Shown piece after piece: positions 55,356 through 64,000 of a DNA stretch of 64,000 nt. The number at the start of each line of letters is the position of its first letter. Position 1 is the stretch's first letter. The stretch is from CAWGXG01 sp963826505 (GTDB lineage: Bacteria; Chloroflexota; Anaerolineae; Aggregatilineales; Aggregatilineaceae). Location: NCBI GenBank assembly GCA_963826505.1, contig CAWGXG010000007.1, forward strand, positions 992,001 through 1,056,000, in the 5' to 3' direction. The translations under genes and the position numbers were made by a program. The notes beneath the pieces were generated by a model. It worked only from the letters and a program-made list of their open reading frames with translations. It was not told the origin of the DNA and made no database searches.

Positions 55356-55526
55356 ATGCAGCCCGTAGAATGTCCTGAATGTGGAGCATCCGTAGACGTA
55401 GCCGCTGACGCTATGCTGGGCGAAATCCTGCCCTGCGCGGAATGCGGCACCGAACTCGAAATCGTCAGCCTGGAACCGGTGGCGGTCGAGCTGGCCCCGA
55501 TGGAAATGGAAGATTGGGGCGAATGA
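55356..55526 (+). CDS. lysW: Lysine biosynthesis amino-group carrier protein LysW
   Basis: 56 residues: two zinc-binding pairs (CPECG and CAECG) and the C-terminal EDWGE, whose last Glu gamma-carboxyl is joined to alpha-aminoadipate and carries the intermediates through the second half of AAA lysine synthesis. AAGGAG stands 9 bases before the ATG. The stop overlaps the lysX start (ATGA). First structural gene of the operon. Confidence 0.96.
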   Translation: MQPVECPECGASVDVAADAMLGEILPCAECGTELEIVSLEPVAVELAPMEMEDWGE

Positions 55527-56380
55527 GAATCGGGATTCTGTGCAGCCGCGTGCGCGTAGAAGAAAAGCTGCTGTTCGCCGCGTTTGAGGCGCTGGGCGTG
55601 ACAGTCCAGCGCTTCGACGAGCGCGAGCTGGCGGCCCAGGTGGGGGAATTCGCCCCCGAAGTGGACGTGATCCTGGAGCGCAGTGTCAGCACCAGCGCCG
55701 GATTAATCGCGGTCCAGTTGTATGAGGCGGCGGGCGTGCGCACCATCAATTCCTACGCGACGAGCAGCGTGTGCGCGGACAAAATCCGCACATCGTTGGC
55801 CCTGGCTCAGGCCGGTGTGCCCCAGCCGCGCACAGAAATCGCGCTCAGTCCGGAGGCGGCGCTCGCGGCTATCGAGCGCCTGGGTTACCCGGTTGTGCTG
55901 AAACCCCCGGTCGGATCGTGGGGGCGGCTGCTGGCCCGCATCAACGATCGCGACGCCGCCGAAGCGATCATCGAGCACAAAGAAGTCTTGGGCGGGGTCA
56001 ATCACCACGCGTACTATATCCAGGAATATATTGAAAAACCGTCCCGTGACATCCGCGCTTTTGTGGTGGGCAGCGACCCCATCTGCGCGATCTATCGCGG
56101 CTCGGATCACTGGATCACCAACACGGCGCGCGGCGGGCAGGCGTCCAACTGCCCCGTGACTGATGAGATCGCGGACCTGTGCCAGCGTTCGGCGCTGGCG
56201 GTCAGCGGCGGCGCGGGCGGCGTGCTGGCGATTGACCTGATGGAAGACCCGGGGCGTGGCCTGCTGGTGTGCGAAGTCAACCACACGATGGAATTCCGCA
56301 ACAGCATCGACACGACCGGCGTCAATATCCCCGAACGCATTGCTCGTTATGCGCTCAGTTCCGTCGAGGTGCCCGCATGA
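55523..56380 (+). CDS. lysX: LysW:alpha-aminoadipate ligase LysX
   Basis: 285 residues of ATP-grasp/RimK-like ligase. It attaches alpha-aminoadipate to the C-terminal Glu of LysW. Seen: SVCADKIRTSLALAQAGVPQP, GYPVVLKPPVGSWGRLLARI (ATP-binding), NHHAYYIQEYIEKPSRDIRAFVVG and CEVNHTMEFRNSIDTTGVNIP (metal-binding Glu/Asn). ATGA overlaps join it to lysW and lysY. An ArgX-like function on glutamate in addition cannot be excluded from sequence. Confidence 0.95.
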   Translation: MRIGILCSRVRVEEKLLFAAFEALGVTVQRFDERELAAQVGEFAPEVDVILERSVSTSAGLIAVQLYEAAGVRTINSYATSSVCADKIRTSLALAQAGVPQPRTEIALSPEAALAAIERLGYPVVLKPPVGSWGRLLARINDRDAAEAIIEHKEVLGGVNHHAYYIQEYIEKPSRDIRAFVVGSDPICAIYRGSDHWITNTARGGQASNCPVTDEIADLCQRSALAVSGGAGGVLAIDLMEDPGRGLLVCEVNHTMEFRNSIDTTGVNIPERIARYALSSVEVPA

Positions 56381-57429
56381 GCACCGACCGGATCACCGCC
56401 AGCATCGTAGGGGCATCGGGTTACGCAGGCGGTGAGCTGCTGCGGCTGCTGCTGTCGCACCCCGGCGTAGAACTTCAACAGGTCACTTCCGAGCGCAACA
56501 TTGGCAAATTTGCCTACCAGCTTCACCCTCATTTGCGCGGCCAGACCACGTTGCGCTTTTCTTCGCGCGAAACTCTTGAAGCGTGCGATGTATTGTTCCT
56601 CGCCATGCCGCACGGCGAAGCCCAGACCGCCATCGACCGTTACGGCGCGCTGGCGGCGCGCGTGATCGATCTCAGCGCCGATTTTCGGCTGCGCGATTCC
56701 GCCGCGTACGCCGCCGCCTACGGGCACGAACACGCCGCGCCCGGCTGGTTGGGACATTTCGTCTACGGCCTGCCGGAACTCAACCGCGAGGCGCTGTTGG
56801 GCGCACAGTATGCCAGCGGCGTAGGCTGCAACGCCACCGCGACCACGTTGGCCGTGTGGGCGCTGGTCCAGGCGGGCATTATTTCGGCGGACCAACCGCT
56901 GATCGTCGATCTCAAAGTGGGCAGCAGCGAGGCGGGGGCCACACCGACTGCCGCCAGCCATCATCCCGCGCGCAGTGGCGTCGTGCGCCCCTTTCAGCTC
57001 ACCGGACATCGCCACGAGGCCGAAGTCCGGCAGTCGCTGGCTGCTTATGGCGCGTTCGACGTGCGCATGGCCGTGACCAGCGTCGAAATGGTGCGCGGCA
57101 TCGCGGCGGCGGTCCATCTGACGCTGCCAGTTGGACTGGACGAACGCGAAGTGTGGCGTGCCTATCGCGGCGCGTGGGGCGATACGCCTTTTGTGCGGGT
57201 CGTCCACGATAAAACCAGCCTGCACCGCCACCCGGAGCCGCGTTTGCTGGCCGGGACCAATTACGCCGACGTGGGCTGGGAATATGATCCGCTCAGCGGG
57301 CGGGCCGTGCTGCTGTGCGCCCTGGACAATCTCGGCAAAGGCGCGGCGGGATCCGCCGTGCAGTGTATGAACCTGATGACCGGTTTTGACGAAACGACCG
57401 CCCTTACCTTTGGAGGCATCTACCCATGA
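56377..57429 (+). CDS. lysY: LysW-aminoadipyl-phosphate reductase LysY
   Basis: 350 residues, ArgC-like NADPH-dependent dehydrogenase making LysW-aminoadipate semialdehyde. N-terminal nucleotide motif VGASGYAGGELLRLLLSHP; catalytic Cys in SGVGCNATATTLAVWAL; His in GHRHEAEV; C-terminal VLLCALDNLGKGAAGSAVQCMNLM. ATGA overlap at both ends. Confidence 0.95.
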   Translation: MSTDRITASIVGASGYAGGELLRLLLSHPGVELQQVTSERNIGKFAYQLHPHLRGQTTLRFSSRETLEACDVLFLAMPHGEAQTAIDRYGALAARVIDLSADFRLRDSAAYAAAYGHEHAAPGWLGHFVYGLPELNREALLGAQYASGVGCNATATTLAVWALVQAGIISADQPLIVDLKVGSSEAGATPTAASHHPARSGVVRPFQLTGHRHEAEVRQSLAAYGAFDVRMAVTSVEMVRGIAAAVHLTLPVGLDEREVWRAYRGAWGDTPFVRVVHDKTSLHRHPEPRLLAGTNYADVGWEYDPLSGRAVLLCALDNLGKGAAGSAVQCMNLMTGFDETTALTFGGIYP

Positions 57430-58293
57430 ACCACGTCTTGAAATTGGGCGGCGGCGCAGGGATCGAACTCCGCGCCGGTGCTGCGTAATTTAGCGGAACG
57501 AATCAGGCAGGGTGAACGCTGGGTGCTGGTACACGGTGCCAGCGCCGCGACGAATGCCCTCGCAGAACAGACCGGCTGCCCCGTGCAGACCATCACGAGT
57601 CCCGGCGGGCACACCAGCCGCTACACCGACGCCCGCATGATCGCGCTGTACAGCGCGGCGGCGGCGTCGGTCAACCAGCGCATCGTGGCGCAGTTGGCCG
57701 GGTACGGCGTGCGCGCCATCGGGCTGGCGGGTCCCAACATCATCGCGGCCCAGCGCAAAACGGCGATTCGCGCCGTGCGCAACGGGCGCAGCGTCGTAAT
57801 CCGCGACGATTTCTCCGGCACGATCACCGGGATCGCCGCGCAAGAACTCACTATGCTGCTGGACGCGGGCCTGACGCCCGTGATCGCGCCGGTGGCGATG
57901 GGTACGGACTTCGAGTGTCTTAATGTCGATGGCGATCTGGTGGCCGCGACCGTAGCCCGCACGCTGGACGCTGATGCGTTGATCATCCTGAGCAACGTGC
58001 CGGGTCTGCTGCGTGACGTGGCCGATCCGGGCTCGCTGGTGCGGTCCTTCGCGCTGCACGAGATGGCGCTCTACGAGCCGCTGGCGCAGGGCCGCATGAA
58101 GAAAAAACTGATCGCGGCGCAGCAGGCTGGTGTAGGCCGGGTGATCCTGGCGGACGCACGCGTCGAGAATCCGCTGGACGCGGCGCTGTCCGGCGCGGGT
58201 ACGCATATCGTACGCGAGGCGCGGGCCGACGCGCGCGCCGAGGTCTACAGCGACCCCAGGACCGAGGTGCAGCATGCTCAGTACATCGCTTGA
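57426..58293 (+). CDS. lysZ: LysW-aminoadipate kinase LysZ (frameshifted near the start)
   Basis: ~288 residues, ArgB-like amino-acid kinase. The true start is ATG 57426 (MNHVLKLGGGAGI), which overlaps lysY as elsewhere in the operon; the frame then hits TAA at 57486. Removing one A from GAAC at ~57465 gives GID-SAPVLRNLAERI and joins the main frame (WVLVHGASAATNALAEQTG, VVIRDDFSGTITG, VPGLLRDVADPGS, MKKKLIAAQQAGVGRVILADARV). A one-base insertion error is the simplest reading. Confidence 0.92.
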
Positions 58294-59450
58294 TGTGGAC
58301 GCCGTAGAAGACTTGTACAGCAGCGGCGCGTATCTCAAACGCGACGTGCAGATTGTGCGCGGATCGGGCGCGCGCCTGGAAGACGCCGCCGGAAACAGCT
58401 ATATCGACTGTGTCGGCGGGATGGGGTCGGCCAACCTGGGCCACGCTCATCCCGGCTATCGTGGCGGCGGTGCAGCGTCAGGCCGCCGAGTTGATCACCT
58501 GCCCGGAGCTGTTCCATAACCCGGTTCGCGCTGAATATCAGGCCGCGCTGTGCCAGGTAGCGGATATGCCCCACGTATTTCTGTGCAACAGCGGGACCGA
58601 AGCCGTCGAAGGCGCGCTGAAGTTCGCGCGGCTGGCGACGGGGCGAACCGGTATCGTCGCGGCGCTGCGTGGCTTTCATGGCCGGACGATGGGCGCGCTC
58701 AGCGCCACCTGGAACAAAGCCTACCGCGAGCCGTTCGAGCCGTTGGTGCCCGGAGTGACGCACGTCGCGTATAACGACGTTGACAAGCTCGCCGCAGCCC
58801 TGGACAGCACGACCGCCGCGGTGATCCTTGAGGTAGTGCAAGGCGAAGGCGGCGTGCATCCCGCCCAACCCGGCTATCTGCGCGCCGTGCAGGACCTCTG
58901 CCGCGCCAACGGATCGCTGCTGATCCTGGACGAAGTGCAGACCGGCTTCGGGCGTACCGGATCGCTGTTTGCCTTCGAGCAGGACGACATTCAGCCCGAT
59001 CTCGTCGCATTAGCGAAAAGTATCGCGGGCGGCCTGCCGATGGGCGCGGTGCTGCTCGGTGACCGCGTCGGGACGCTGCCCCCATCCACGCACGGCAGCA
59101 CCTTTGGCGGGAATCCGCTGGCCTGCGCGGCGGCGCTGGCGGCGCTGGACGTGCTGCAAACCACCGATCTGATCGCGCAGACGCGGGCTCGCGGCGAGAT
59201 GGTGCTGGCGCGGCTGCGCTCCACGCTGCCGGACACCGTCGTGCGCGAGGTGCGCGGTCGCGGGTTGATGATTGGGATCGAGCTGCGCGGCAAAGTCGCG
59301 CCCATCTTAAGCGCGCTGCAAGCGCGCGGCGTGCTGGCGCTGCCTGCCGGACGCACCGTCTTACGTTTGCTGCCCCCATTGGTGATCTCAGACGAGGAAT
59401 TAGGACGGGCGCTGGCTGCCGTCGAGGAGGTTTTGGGCGATGCCGTTTGA
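58274..59450 (+). CDS. lysJ: LysW-lysine aminotransferase LysJ (frameshifted)
   Basis: ~391 residues, ArgD-like PLP aminotransferase giving LysW-lysine. Starts within the last 20 bases of lysZ. Frame one holds YLKRDVQIVRGSGARLEDAAGNSYIDCVGG and NLGHAHP. Dropping one C from CCC at ~58453 continues into AIVAAVQRQAAELITCPELF. Core motifs: FLCNSGTEAVEGALKFAR, GFHGRTMGALSAT, LLILDEVQTGFGRTG, ALAKSIAGGLPMGAVL (PLP Lys) and HGSTFGGNPLACAAALAAL. Confidence 0.93.
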
Positions 59451-60583
59451 CCATTATGCCATCATCGAAAGCACGCTGCGCGAAGGCGAACAGTTCAGCT
59501 CAGCCACCTTCAACACCGCGCAAAAGCTCGAAATCGCCGGACTGCTCGATAATTTCGGCGTTGAAATGATCGAGATGACCTCGCCCTGCGCGTCGCCGCA
59601 AAGTGACGCCGATGTTCGCGCCGTCGTGGCGGCGGGCCTCAATGCGCGCATCCTGACCCATATCCGCTGCCATCGTGACGACGCCATGCGCGCCCTGGAC
59701 ACTGGCGTGCAGGGGTTGGACATCGTGATCGGAACGTCGCCGCTGCTGATGCAGCACAGTCACGGCAAGAGCATCCGCCAGATCATCGACCTGGCTGCCG
59801 ACGTGGTCGCTTACGTCAGGGATCAGGCGCCTGACATCGTGCTGCGCTTCAGCACGGAGGATACCTTCCGCAGCCGCGAGTCCGACTTGCTGCGCATCTA
59901 CCTGGCGATCGCCGATCTGGGCATGGTCAACCGGCTGGGCGTGGCGGACACGGTCGGCGTGGCGCTGCCCCAACAGGTCTACACGATGGTCTACCAGTTG
60001 GTGCGTCTGACCGGGCTGGACGTGGAATTTCACGGCCACAACGACAGCGGCTGCGCCATCGCCAACGCCTGCGCCGCGCTGGAGGGCGGGGCCACGCACA
60101 TTGATACCACTGTGCTGGGCATCGGCGAGCGCAACGGGATCACGCCGTTGGGCGGGCTGATCGCGCGATTGTACACGCTGGACCGTACGTACGTGCAGAA
60201 ATACCAGCTCACGTTGCTGCCGCATATCGACCAGCGCATCGCGGACATGGTGGGGATTCAGATTCCGTTCAGCAACTACATCACCGGATCGAGCGCTTTC
60301 ATTCACAAAGCGGGCATTCATGCTAAAGCGGTGCTGGCCGATCCGTCAACCTATGAGATCATCCGACCCGGCGATTTCGGCCTGTCGCGCGAAGTGGCGA
60401 TCGGCCACCGTCTGACCGGCTGGAACGGGATCCGCGACCGGGCAGTGACGTTGGGCCTTAACCTGGACGAAGCCACGCTGCGCGCCGTGACGCAGGACGT
60501 CAAACGGCAGGCGGACGCGCAGCCCGTGCCTCTGCGCCGAAATCGACCGGATGCTGTTCAGAGCGGGCGGTCAGGCGCTATGA
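59440..60583 (+). CDS. Homocitrate synthase (frameshifted at the end)
   Basis: First step of the AAA pathway: acetyl-CoA + 2-oxoglutarate to homocitrate. ~380 residues. ESTLREGEQFSSATFN (metal Asp replaced by the Ser-Thr context usual in this branch is not evident; LREGEQ is conserved), IEMTSPCASP, GVADTVGVALPQQ, VEFHGHNDSGCAIANA (HxH ligands) and SSAFIHKAGIHAKAVL. Near 60535 a surplus G (CCT-CTG-CGCC) pushes translation into lysT without a stop; removing it gives PLAEIDRMLFRAGGQAL and TGA at 60581, overlapping lysT as ATGA. So the apparent fusion is an artefact. The usual symbols are hcs or lysS. Confidence 0.92.
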
Positions 60584-61839
60584 CAGGGCGAACCTTTGCG
60601 GAAAAAGCCCTGGCCCGCGCAGCCGGAGTGAGTGACGCGCGCGCGGGTGATATTCTAGACGCCGCGCCGGATGTGGTCTTCAGCCACGACAATTCGGCGG
60701 CGATCCGGCGCATCTTCGAGTCGATCGGCGCGCCGCGCCTGATCCGCCCGGAGCGCATCGCGATCACCTTCGACCACGCCGTGCCCGCGCCGACGACGCG
60801 CCACGCGCAGAACCACGCCGAGATTCGCGTCTGGGCGCGCGAACAGGGCATCGGCCACCTGTTCGATGTGGGGCGCGGCATCTGCCACCAGGTCATCAGC
60901 GAGGAAGCGCTGGTCCTGCCCGGCGAGACGATCCTGGGCGCGGACAGCCACAGCACGCATTTCGGCTGGATGGGCGCGTTCGGAGCGGGCGTAGGACGCT
61001 CCGAGATGGCCGCGCTGTGGGCTACCGGGGAACTGTGGCTGCGCGTGCCGGACGCGATCCGCCTGACGCTGACGGGGACACTGCTGCCCGGCGTCACGAG
61101 CAAGGACCTCAGCCTGCGCGTGCTGCGCGATCTCGGCGCGGACGGCGGGCTGTACCGCTCGCTGGAGTTCACGGGCGACACCATTGCGTCGCTCTCGCTC
61201 GAATCACGCGCCGTGATCCCCAACATGATGGCCGAGGCGGGCGCGAAAAACGCCTACCTCCCCCCCGATCAAGCCGTGTTTGACGCGTTAGAGGCGCGCC
61301 GCACGCGCGACTACACGCCGCTCTATCCCGATTTAGACGCCGAGTACGCGGAGGAATATGCGCTCGACGTGAGCACGCTCGAACCCCAGATCGCGCTGCC
61401 CGATCGCCCTGACAACGTCGTCCCGCTGTCGGATGTCGATCGGCCAGCCGGTGCAGCAGGCGTTTTTGGGAACGTGTACCAATGGCCGCCTGGAAGACTT
61501 GCACGCCGCTGCCGAAGTGCTGCGCGGCCAGCACGTGCGCTGCCGCTTGATCGTGATTCCCGCCAGTGCGCGAGGTCTATGCGGCCGCGACGCGCGCCGG
61601 GATCATCGCGACGCTGGTCGAGGCGGAGCGCGCGATCGGCACGCCGGGCTGTGGGCCGTGCATGGGCAATCACATGGGCATCCCCGCGCCGGACGAAGCG
61701 ACGATCAGCAGCGCGAACCGCAATTTCCGCGGGCCGCATGGGTACGCCCGACGCGCCGATCTATCTGGCGAATCCGGCGGTGGTCGCGGCCAGCGCCATA
61801 CGCGGCGCGATTGCCGATCCGAAGGAATTTTTGCCATGA
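60580..61839 (+). CDS. lysT: Homoaconitase large subunit LysT (frameshifted three times near the C-terminus)
   Basis: ~418 residues. Dehydrates homocitrate and rehydrates to homoisocitrate with a 4Fe-4S cluster. Intact to ~61430: TFAEKALARAAGV, VVFSHDNSAAIRR, ITFDHAVPAPTTRHAQNH, ILGADSHSTHFGWMGAFGAGVGRSE. The rest is spread over three frames that fit together: AFLGTCTNGRLEDLHAAAEVL (first Fe-S Cys), then AIGTPGCGPCMGNHMGIP (CxxC), then MGTPDAPIYLANPAVVAASA to the TGA at 61837. Breaks at ~61435, ~61565 and ~61735, each one extra base. Confidence 0.92.
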   Translation: MTGRTFAEKALARAAGVSDARAGDILDAAPDVVFSHDNSAAIRRIFESIGAPRLIRPERIAITFDHAVPAPTTRHAQNHAEIRVWAREQGIGHLFDVGRGICHQVISEEALVLPGETILGADSHSTHFGWMGAFGAGVGRSEMAALWATGELWLRVPDAIRLTLTGTLLPGVTSKDLSLRVLRDLGADGGLYRSLEFTGDTIASLSLESRAVIPNMMAEAGAKNAYLPPDQAVFDALEARRTRDYTPLYPDLDAEYAEEYALDVSTLEPQIALPDRPDNVVPLSDVDRPAGAAGVFGNVYQWPPGRLARRCRSAARPARALPLDRDSRQCARSMRPRRAPGSSRRWSRRSARSARRAVGRAWAITWASPRRTKRRSAARTAISAGRMGTPDAPIYLANPAVVAASAIRGAIADPKEFLP

Positions 61840-62339
61840 TGACTGAACATCGCTGCTGGGTGTACGGACACGACGTCAATACCGACGTGATTTTTCCAGG
61901 GCGCTACACCTACACGCTGACCGCGTCCGAAGACATCGCCGCGCACGCGCTGGAAGATCTCGATCCGGCCTTCGCGACAGGCGTCCGGCCCGGTGACGTG
62001 ATCGTCGCCGGGCGCAACTGGGGCTGCGGCAGCAGCCGCGAGCAAGGCGTCACCGCGCCCAAATTCGCGGGCGTGCGCATGATCGTCGCCGCGTCCTTCG
62101 GGCGGATTTATTTCCGCAACTGCATCAACCAGGGCGTGCTGCCGGTGGTTTGTCCGGCGCTGCACACGTTGGTCAAAACCGGTGACGTGATCGGGATCGA
62201 CCTGGAGGCAGGTCAGATCACGGCGGGCGATCAGGTTTTCGCGATTCCGACGCTGTCGCCGTCCGTGCAGGCGATCATGGATGCGGGCGGGCTGATCCCC
62301 ATGCTTCAGCGCCGCTTCAAGGGGAGCGCGGCGTCATGA
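61836..62339 (+). CDS. lysU: Homoaconitase small subunit LysU
   Basis: 167 residues: WVYGHDVNTDVIFPGRYTYT, GRNWGCGSSREQ (substrate-binding SSREQ loop) and ASFGRIYFRNCINQGVLPVVC. Forms the homoaconitase heterodimer with LysT. Start at ATG 61836 or 61839 (same frame), overlapping the lysT stop; its own stop overlaps lysB. Confidence 0.95.
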   Translation: MMTEHRCWVYGHDVNTDVIFPGRYTYTLTASEDIAAHALEDLDPAFATGVRPGDVIVAGRNWGCGSSREQGVTAPKFAGVRMIVAASFGRIYFRNCINQGVLPVVCPALHTLVKTGDVIGIDLEAGQITAGDQVFAIPTLSPSVQAIMDAGGLIPMLQRRFKGSAAS

Positions 62340-63319
62340 CGCACACCATCACGGTCATTCCCGGCGACGGCATCGGCCAGGAAGTGATTCCGGCGGCCCA
62401 GCGCGTGTTGGAAGCGTGCGATCTGCCGCTGCGCTTCCAACAGGCCGAGGCCGGATTCGGAACGTTCGAGCGGTTGGGCGACGCGCTGCCGCCGGAGACG
62501 TTGGCGCTGTGCCGCGCCAGTGACGCGATCCTTTTCGGCGCGACCAGCTCGCCCATGACCAAAGTCGCGGGTTATCGCAGCCCGGTGCTGGGTCTGCGCC
62601 GCGCGTTGGACCTGTTCGCCAACATCCGCCCGGCACGCGCGGACGGAATCGATCTGGTCATCGTGCGCGAGAATACGGAAGGGCTATACAGCGGGCGCGA
62701 GCGCGTCGAGGACGGCGGCGCGACCGCCATCACCGAACGCGTGATCACGGCGCGGGCGTCCGAACGCATCGTGCGCGCGGCTTGCGAACTGGCACGCCAG
62801 CGGCGCGGGCACCTGACGCTGGTCCACAAGGCCAACGTGCTCAAGGAGACCTGCGGTCTGTTCCGGCGCGTAGGGTTGGAGGTCACGGCGGAGTATCCCG
62901 ATCTTACTGTAGACGAACTGCTGGTTGATGCGGCGGCAATGTTCCTCGTCCAGAATCCGGCGCGCTTCGACGTGATCGTGACGACCAATCTGTTCGGGGA
63001 CATTCTGAGCGATCTCGCCGCCGGGTTGTGCGGCGGGCTGGGACTCGCGCCGTCGGCCAATGTGGGCGCGGGCGGTCCGGGGCTGTTCGAGCCGGTCCAC
63101 GGCAGCGCCCCGGACATTGCCGGGCAGGGCATCGCTGATCCGCGCGGAGCGATCCTCAGCGCGGCGCTGCTGCTGGATCACCTGGGCTATGCGGAGGTGG
63201 GGGCGGCGGTGCGCGATACTACCGATCATACGCCGTTCCAGAGCACCACCGCCGCAACTACGGACGCCATTATCGCTGGTCTGACCACCGAACTACGCAG
63301 GAGCGCGCCGCATGTCTGA
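62336..63319 (+). CDS. lysB: Homoisocitrate dehydrogenase LysB
   Basis: 327 residues of the isocitrate/isopropylmalate dehydrogenase family. TVIPGDGIGQEVIPAAQRVL, LFGATSSPM, RSPVLGLRRALDLFANIRPA, IVRENTEGLYSGRE, VHKANVLKETCGLF, TTNLFGDILSDLAAGL and FEPVHGSAPDIAGQG are all in place. NAD-dependent oxidation and decarboxylation of homoisocitrate to 2-oxoadipate. The ATG overlaps lysU (ATGA). Confidence 0.95.
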   Translation: MTHTITVIPGDGIGQEVIPAAQRVLEACDLPLRFQQAEAGFGTFERLGDALPPETLALCRASDAILFGATSSPMTKVAGYRSPVLGLRRALDLFANIRPARADGIDLVIVRENTEGLYSGRERVEDGGATAITERVITARASERIVRAACELARQRRGHLTLVHKANVLKETCGLFRRVGLEVTAEYPDLTVDELLVDAAAMFLVQNPARFDVIVTTNLFGDILSDLAAGLCGGLGLAPSANVGAGGPGLFEPVHGSAPDIAGQGIADPRGAILSAALLLDHLGYAEVGAAVRDTTDHTPFQSTTAATTDAIIAGLTTELRRSAPHV

Positions 63320-64000
63320 ATTGATCGTCGAGCTGGTGCGGCGTTTCAGTCCGTCCGAGGCCGAAGCCTCCGCTGTGAATTATCTGGTCGAGTGGATGGC
63401 CGCGCATGGCTTTGCGGCGCGGGTAGACGAAGTCGGGAACGCAGTCGGCAGCCGGGGACCAGATGACGCGCCCCACACGCTGCTGATGCTCGGCCACATC
63501 GACACGGTGCCCGGTGAAATCCCGGTGCGTGTGGAAGACGGTTGGCTGTGGGGGCGCGGCAGCGTGGACGCCAAAGGATCGCTGTGCGCCTTTGCGGAAG
63601 CTGCCGCTCAGGTCGATCCGCCGCCGGGCTGGCGCGTGGTGGTGGTCGGCGCGGTCGAGGAGGAGTGTGCGACCAGCAAGGGCGCGCGCCACATCCGCGA
63701 CCAGATCACGCCCGACCTGTGCCTGATCGGGGAACCCAGCGGCGCGGACCGCGTCACGCTGGGCTATAAGGGGCGGCTGCTGGTCGATTACACGCTGACG
63801 CGCACCGTAGTGCATACGTCGCGCCCGGAGCCGACGGTCGGCGCGTTGGGCGCGGCGCTGTGGGCGGCAGTGCTGGCCTGGACGGAAACACAAAACGCCG
63901 GAGTCACGCGCGTCTTTGATCAGGTGACGCCCAGCTTGCGCGCGATCAATACCAGCTCGGATCATTTCTACGACACCGTCCGCATGACGATGGGCTTTCG
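63312..64000 (+). CDS. lysK: LysW-lysine hydrolase LysK (C-terminus beyond the window)
   Basis: First ~229 residues of an M20 deacylase that frees lysine from LysW. Start ATG 63312 overlaps the lysB stop by 8 bases. Metal ligands: LLMLGHIDTVPGE (His), GRGSVDAKGSLCAF (Asp), GAVEEECATSKGAR (Glu). The LCLIGEPSGADRVTLGYKGRLLVDY segment matches LysK. Truncated at base 64000. lysN (2-oxoadipate aminotransferase) is not in the window. Confidence 0.93.
   Translation, partial: MSELIVELVRRFSPSEAEASAVNYLVEWMAAHGFAARVDEVGNAVGSRGPDDAPHTLLMLGHIDTVPGEIPVRVEDGWLWGRGSVDAKGSLCAFAEAAAQVDPPPGWRVVVVGAVEEECATSKGARHIRDQITPDLCLIGEPSGADRVTLGYKGRLLVDYTLTRTVVHTSRPEPTVGALGAALWAAVLAWTETQNAGVTRVFDQVTPSLRAINTSSDHFYDTVRMTMGF

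Noticed and set aside
59440..61839. Natural fusion of homocitrate synthase with homoaconitase large subunit
   Set aside because: Dropping one G near 60535 restores a normal homocitrate synthase C-terminus and an ATGA overlap with lysT, as at the other junctions of the operon.

Overview
The window looks like chromosomal DNA of a high-GC monoderm-like bacterium, most probably a member of the Chloroflexota (Anaerolineae side). The reasons are the LysW-dependent alpha-aminoadipate (AAA) lysine operon, extended -10 promoters of the TGnTATAAT type, signal peptides without lipoboxes on the ABC binding proteins, and the mix of CUT1, HAAT and NMT1-type ABC transporters. This assignment is inferred from gene content, not from a marker phylogeny.

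Layout. 1-11.7 kb (minus strand): response regulator (partial), an NMT1/THI5-type ABC transporter with a small acidic protein, cyclophilin, an M20 dipeptidase, an adenosine-specific-kinase family protein, a dephospho-CoA kinase with an extra C-terminal domain, a Na+(K+)/H+ antiporter, and an ABC-F protein. 11.9-17.6 kb (plus): recA, a secreted SdrD-B-like protein, a GT4 glycosyltransferase, a polyprenyl-phosphate sugar transferase, an M20/YgeY-like hydrolase. 17.6-21.1 kb: rho (minus), inositol monophosphatase and glutaminyl cyclase (plus). 21.2-32.4 kb: a LacI regulator divergent from a carbohydrate transporter operon (binding protein, MalF-like permease, a MalG-like permease with a ~350-residue insert, a membrane spermidine-synthase-like protein, a TIM-barrel-like protein and a parallel beta-helix protein). 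32.5-37.6 kb: GT2 glycosyltransferase, two small proteins, Wzm/Wzt polysaccharide exporter. 37.6-38.3 kb: tRNA-Arg(CCT) and a DUF4160/DUF2442 pair. 38.4-44.7 kb: broken WD40 gene, coaX, aspartate aminotransferase, pckA (all frameshifted), response regulator-histidine kinase. 45-49.4 kb: ABC-F resistance-type gene with its own attenuator, DinB protein, mhqED-like pair, quinone-reductase remnant. 49.5-54.7 kb: complete livJHMGF operon. 54.7-64 kb: the lysine operon lysW-X-Y-Z-J-hcs-T-U-B-K, tightly packed with stop/start overlaps.

The most striking element is the 440-base leader of the lysine operon (54.9-55.35 kb). It carries two short ORFs in series, each rich in lysine codons and each ending inside a hairpin that can refold into an antiterminator/terminator pair. 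This is the architecture of trp-type attenuation, here tandem and lysine-reading. A second, independent attenuator of the same logic precedes the ABC-F gene at 45.3 kb.

Single-base frameshifts (mostly +1) interrupt about ten genes, including housekeeping ones, in clusters (0.4-1.2, 10.5-10.8, 38-42.8 and 57.4-61.8 kb). They are best read as assembly errors, so those genes are described as whole proteins.
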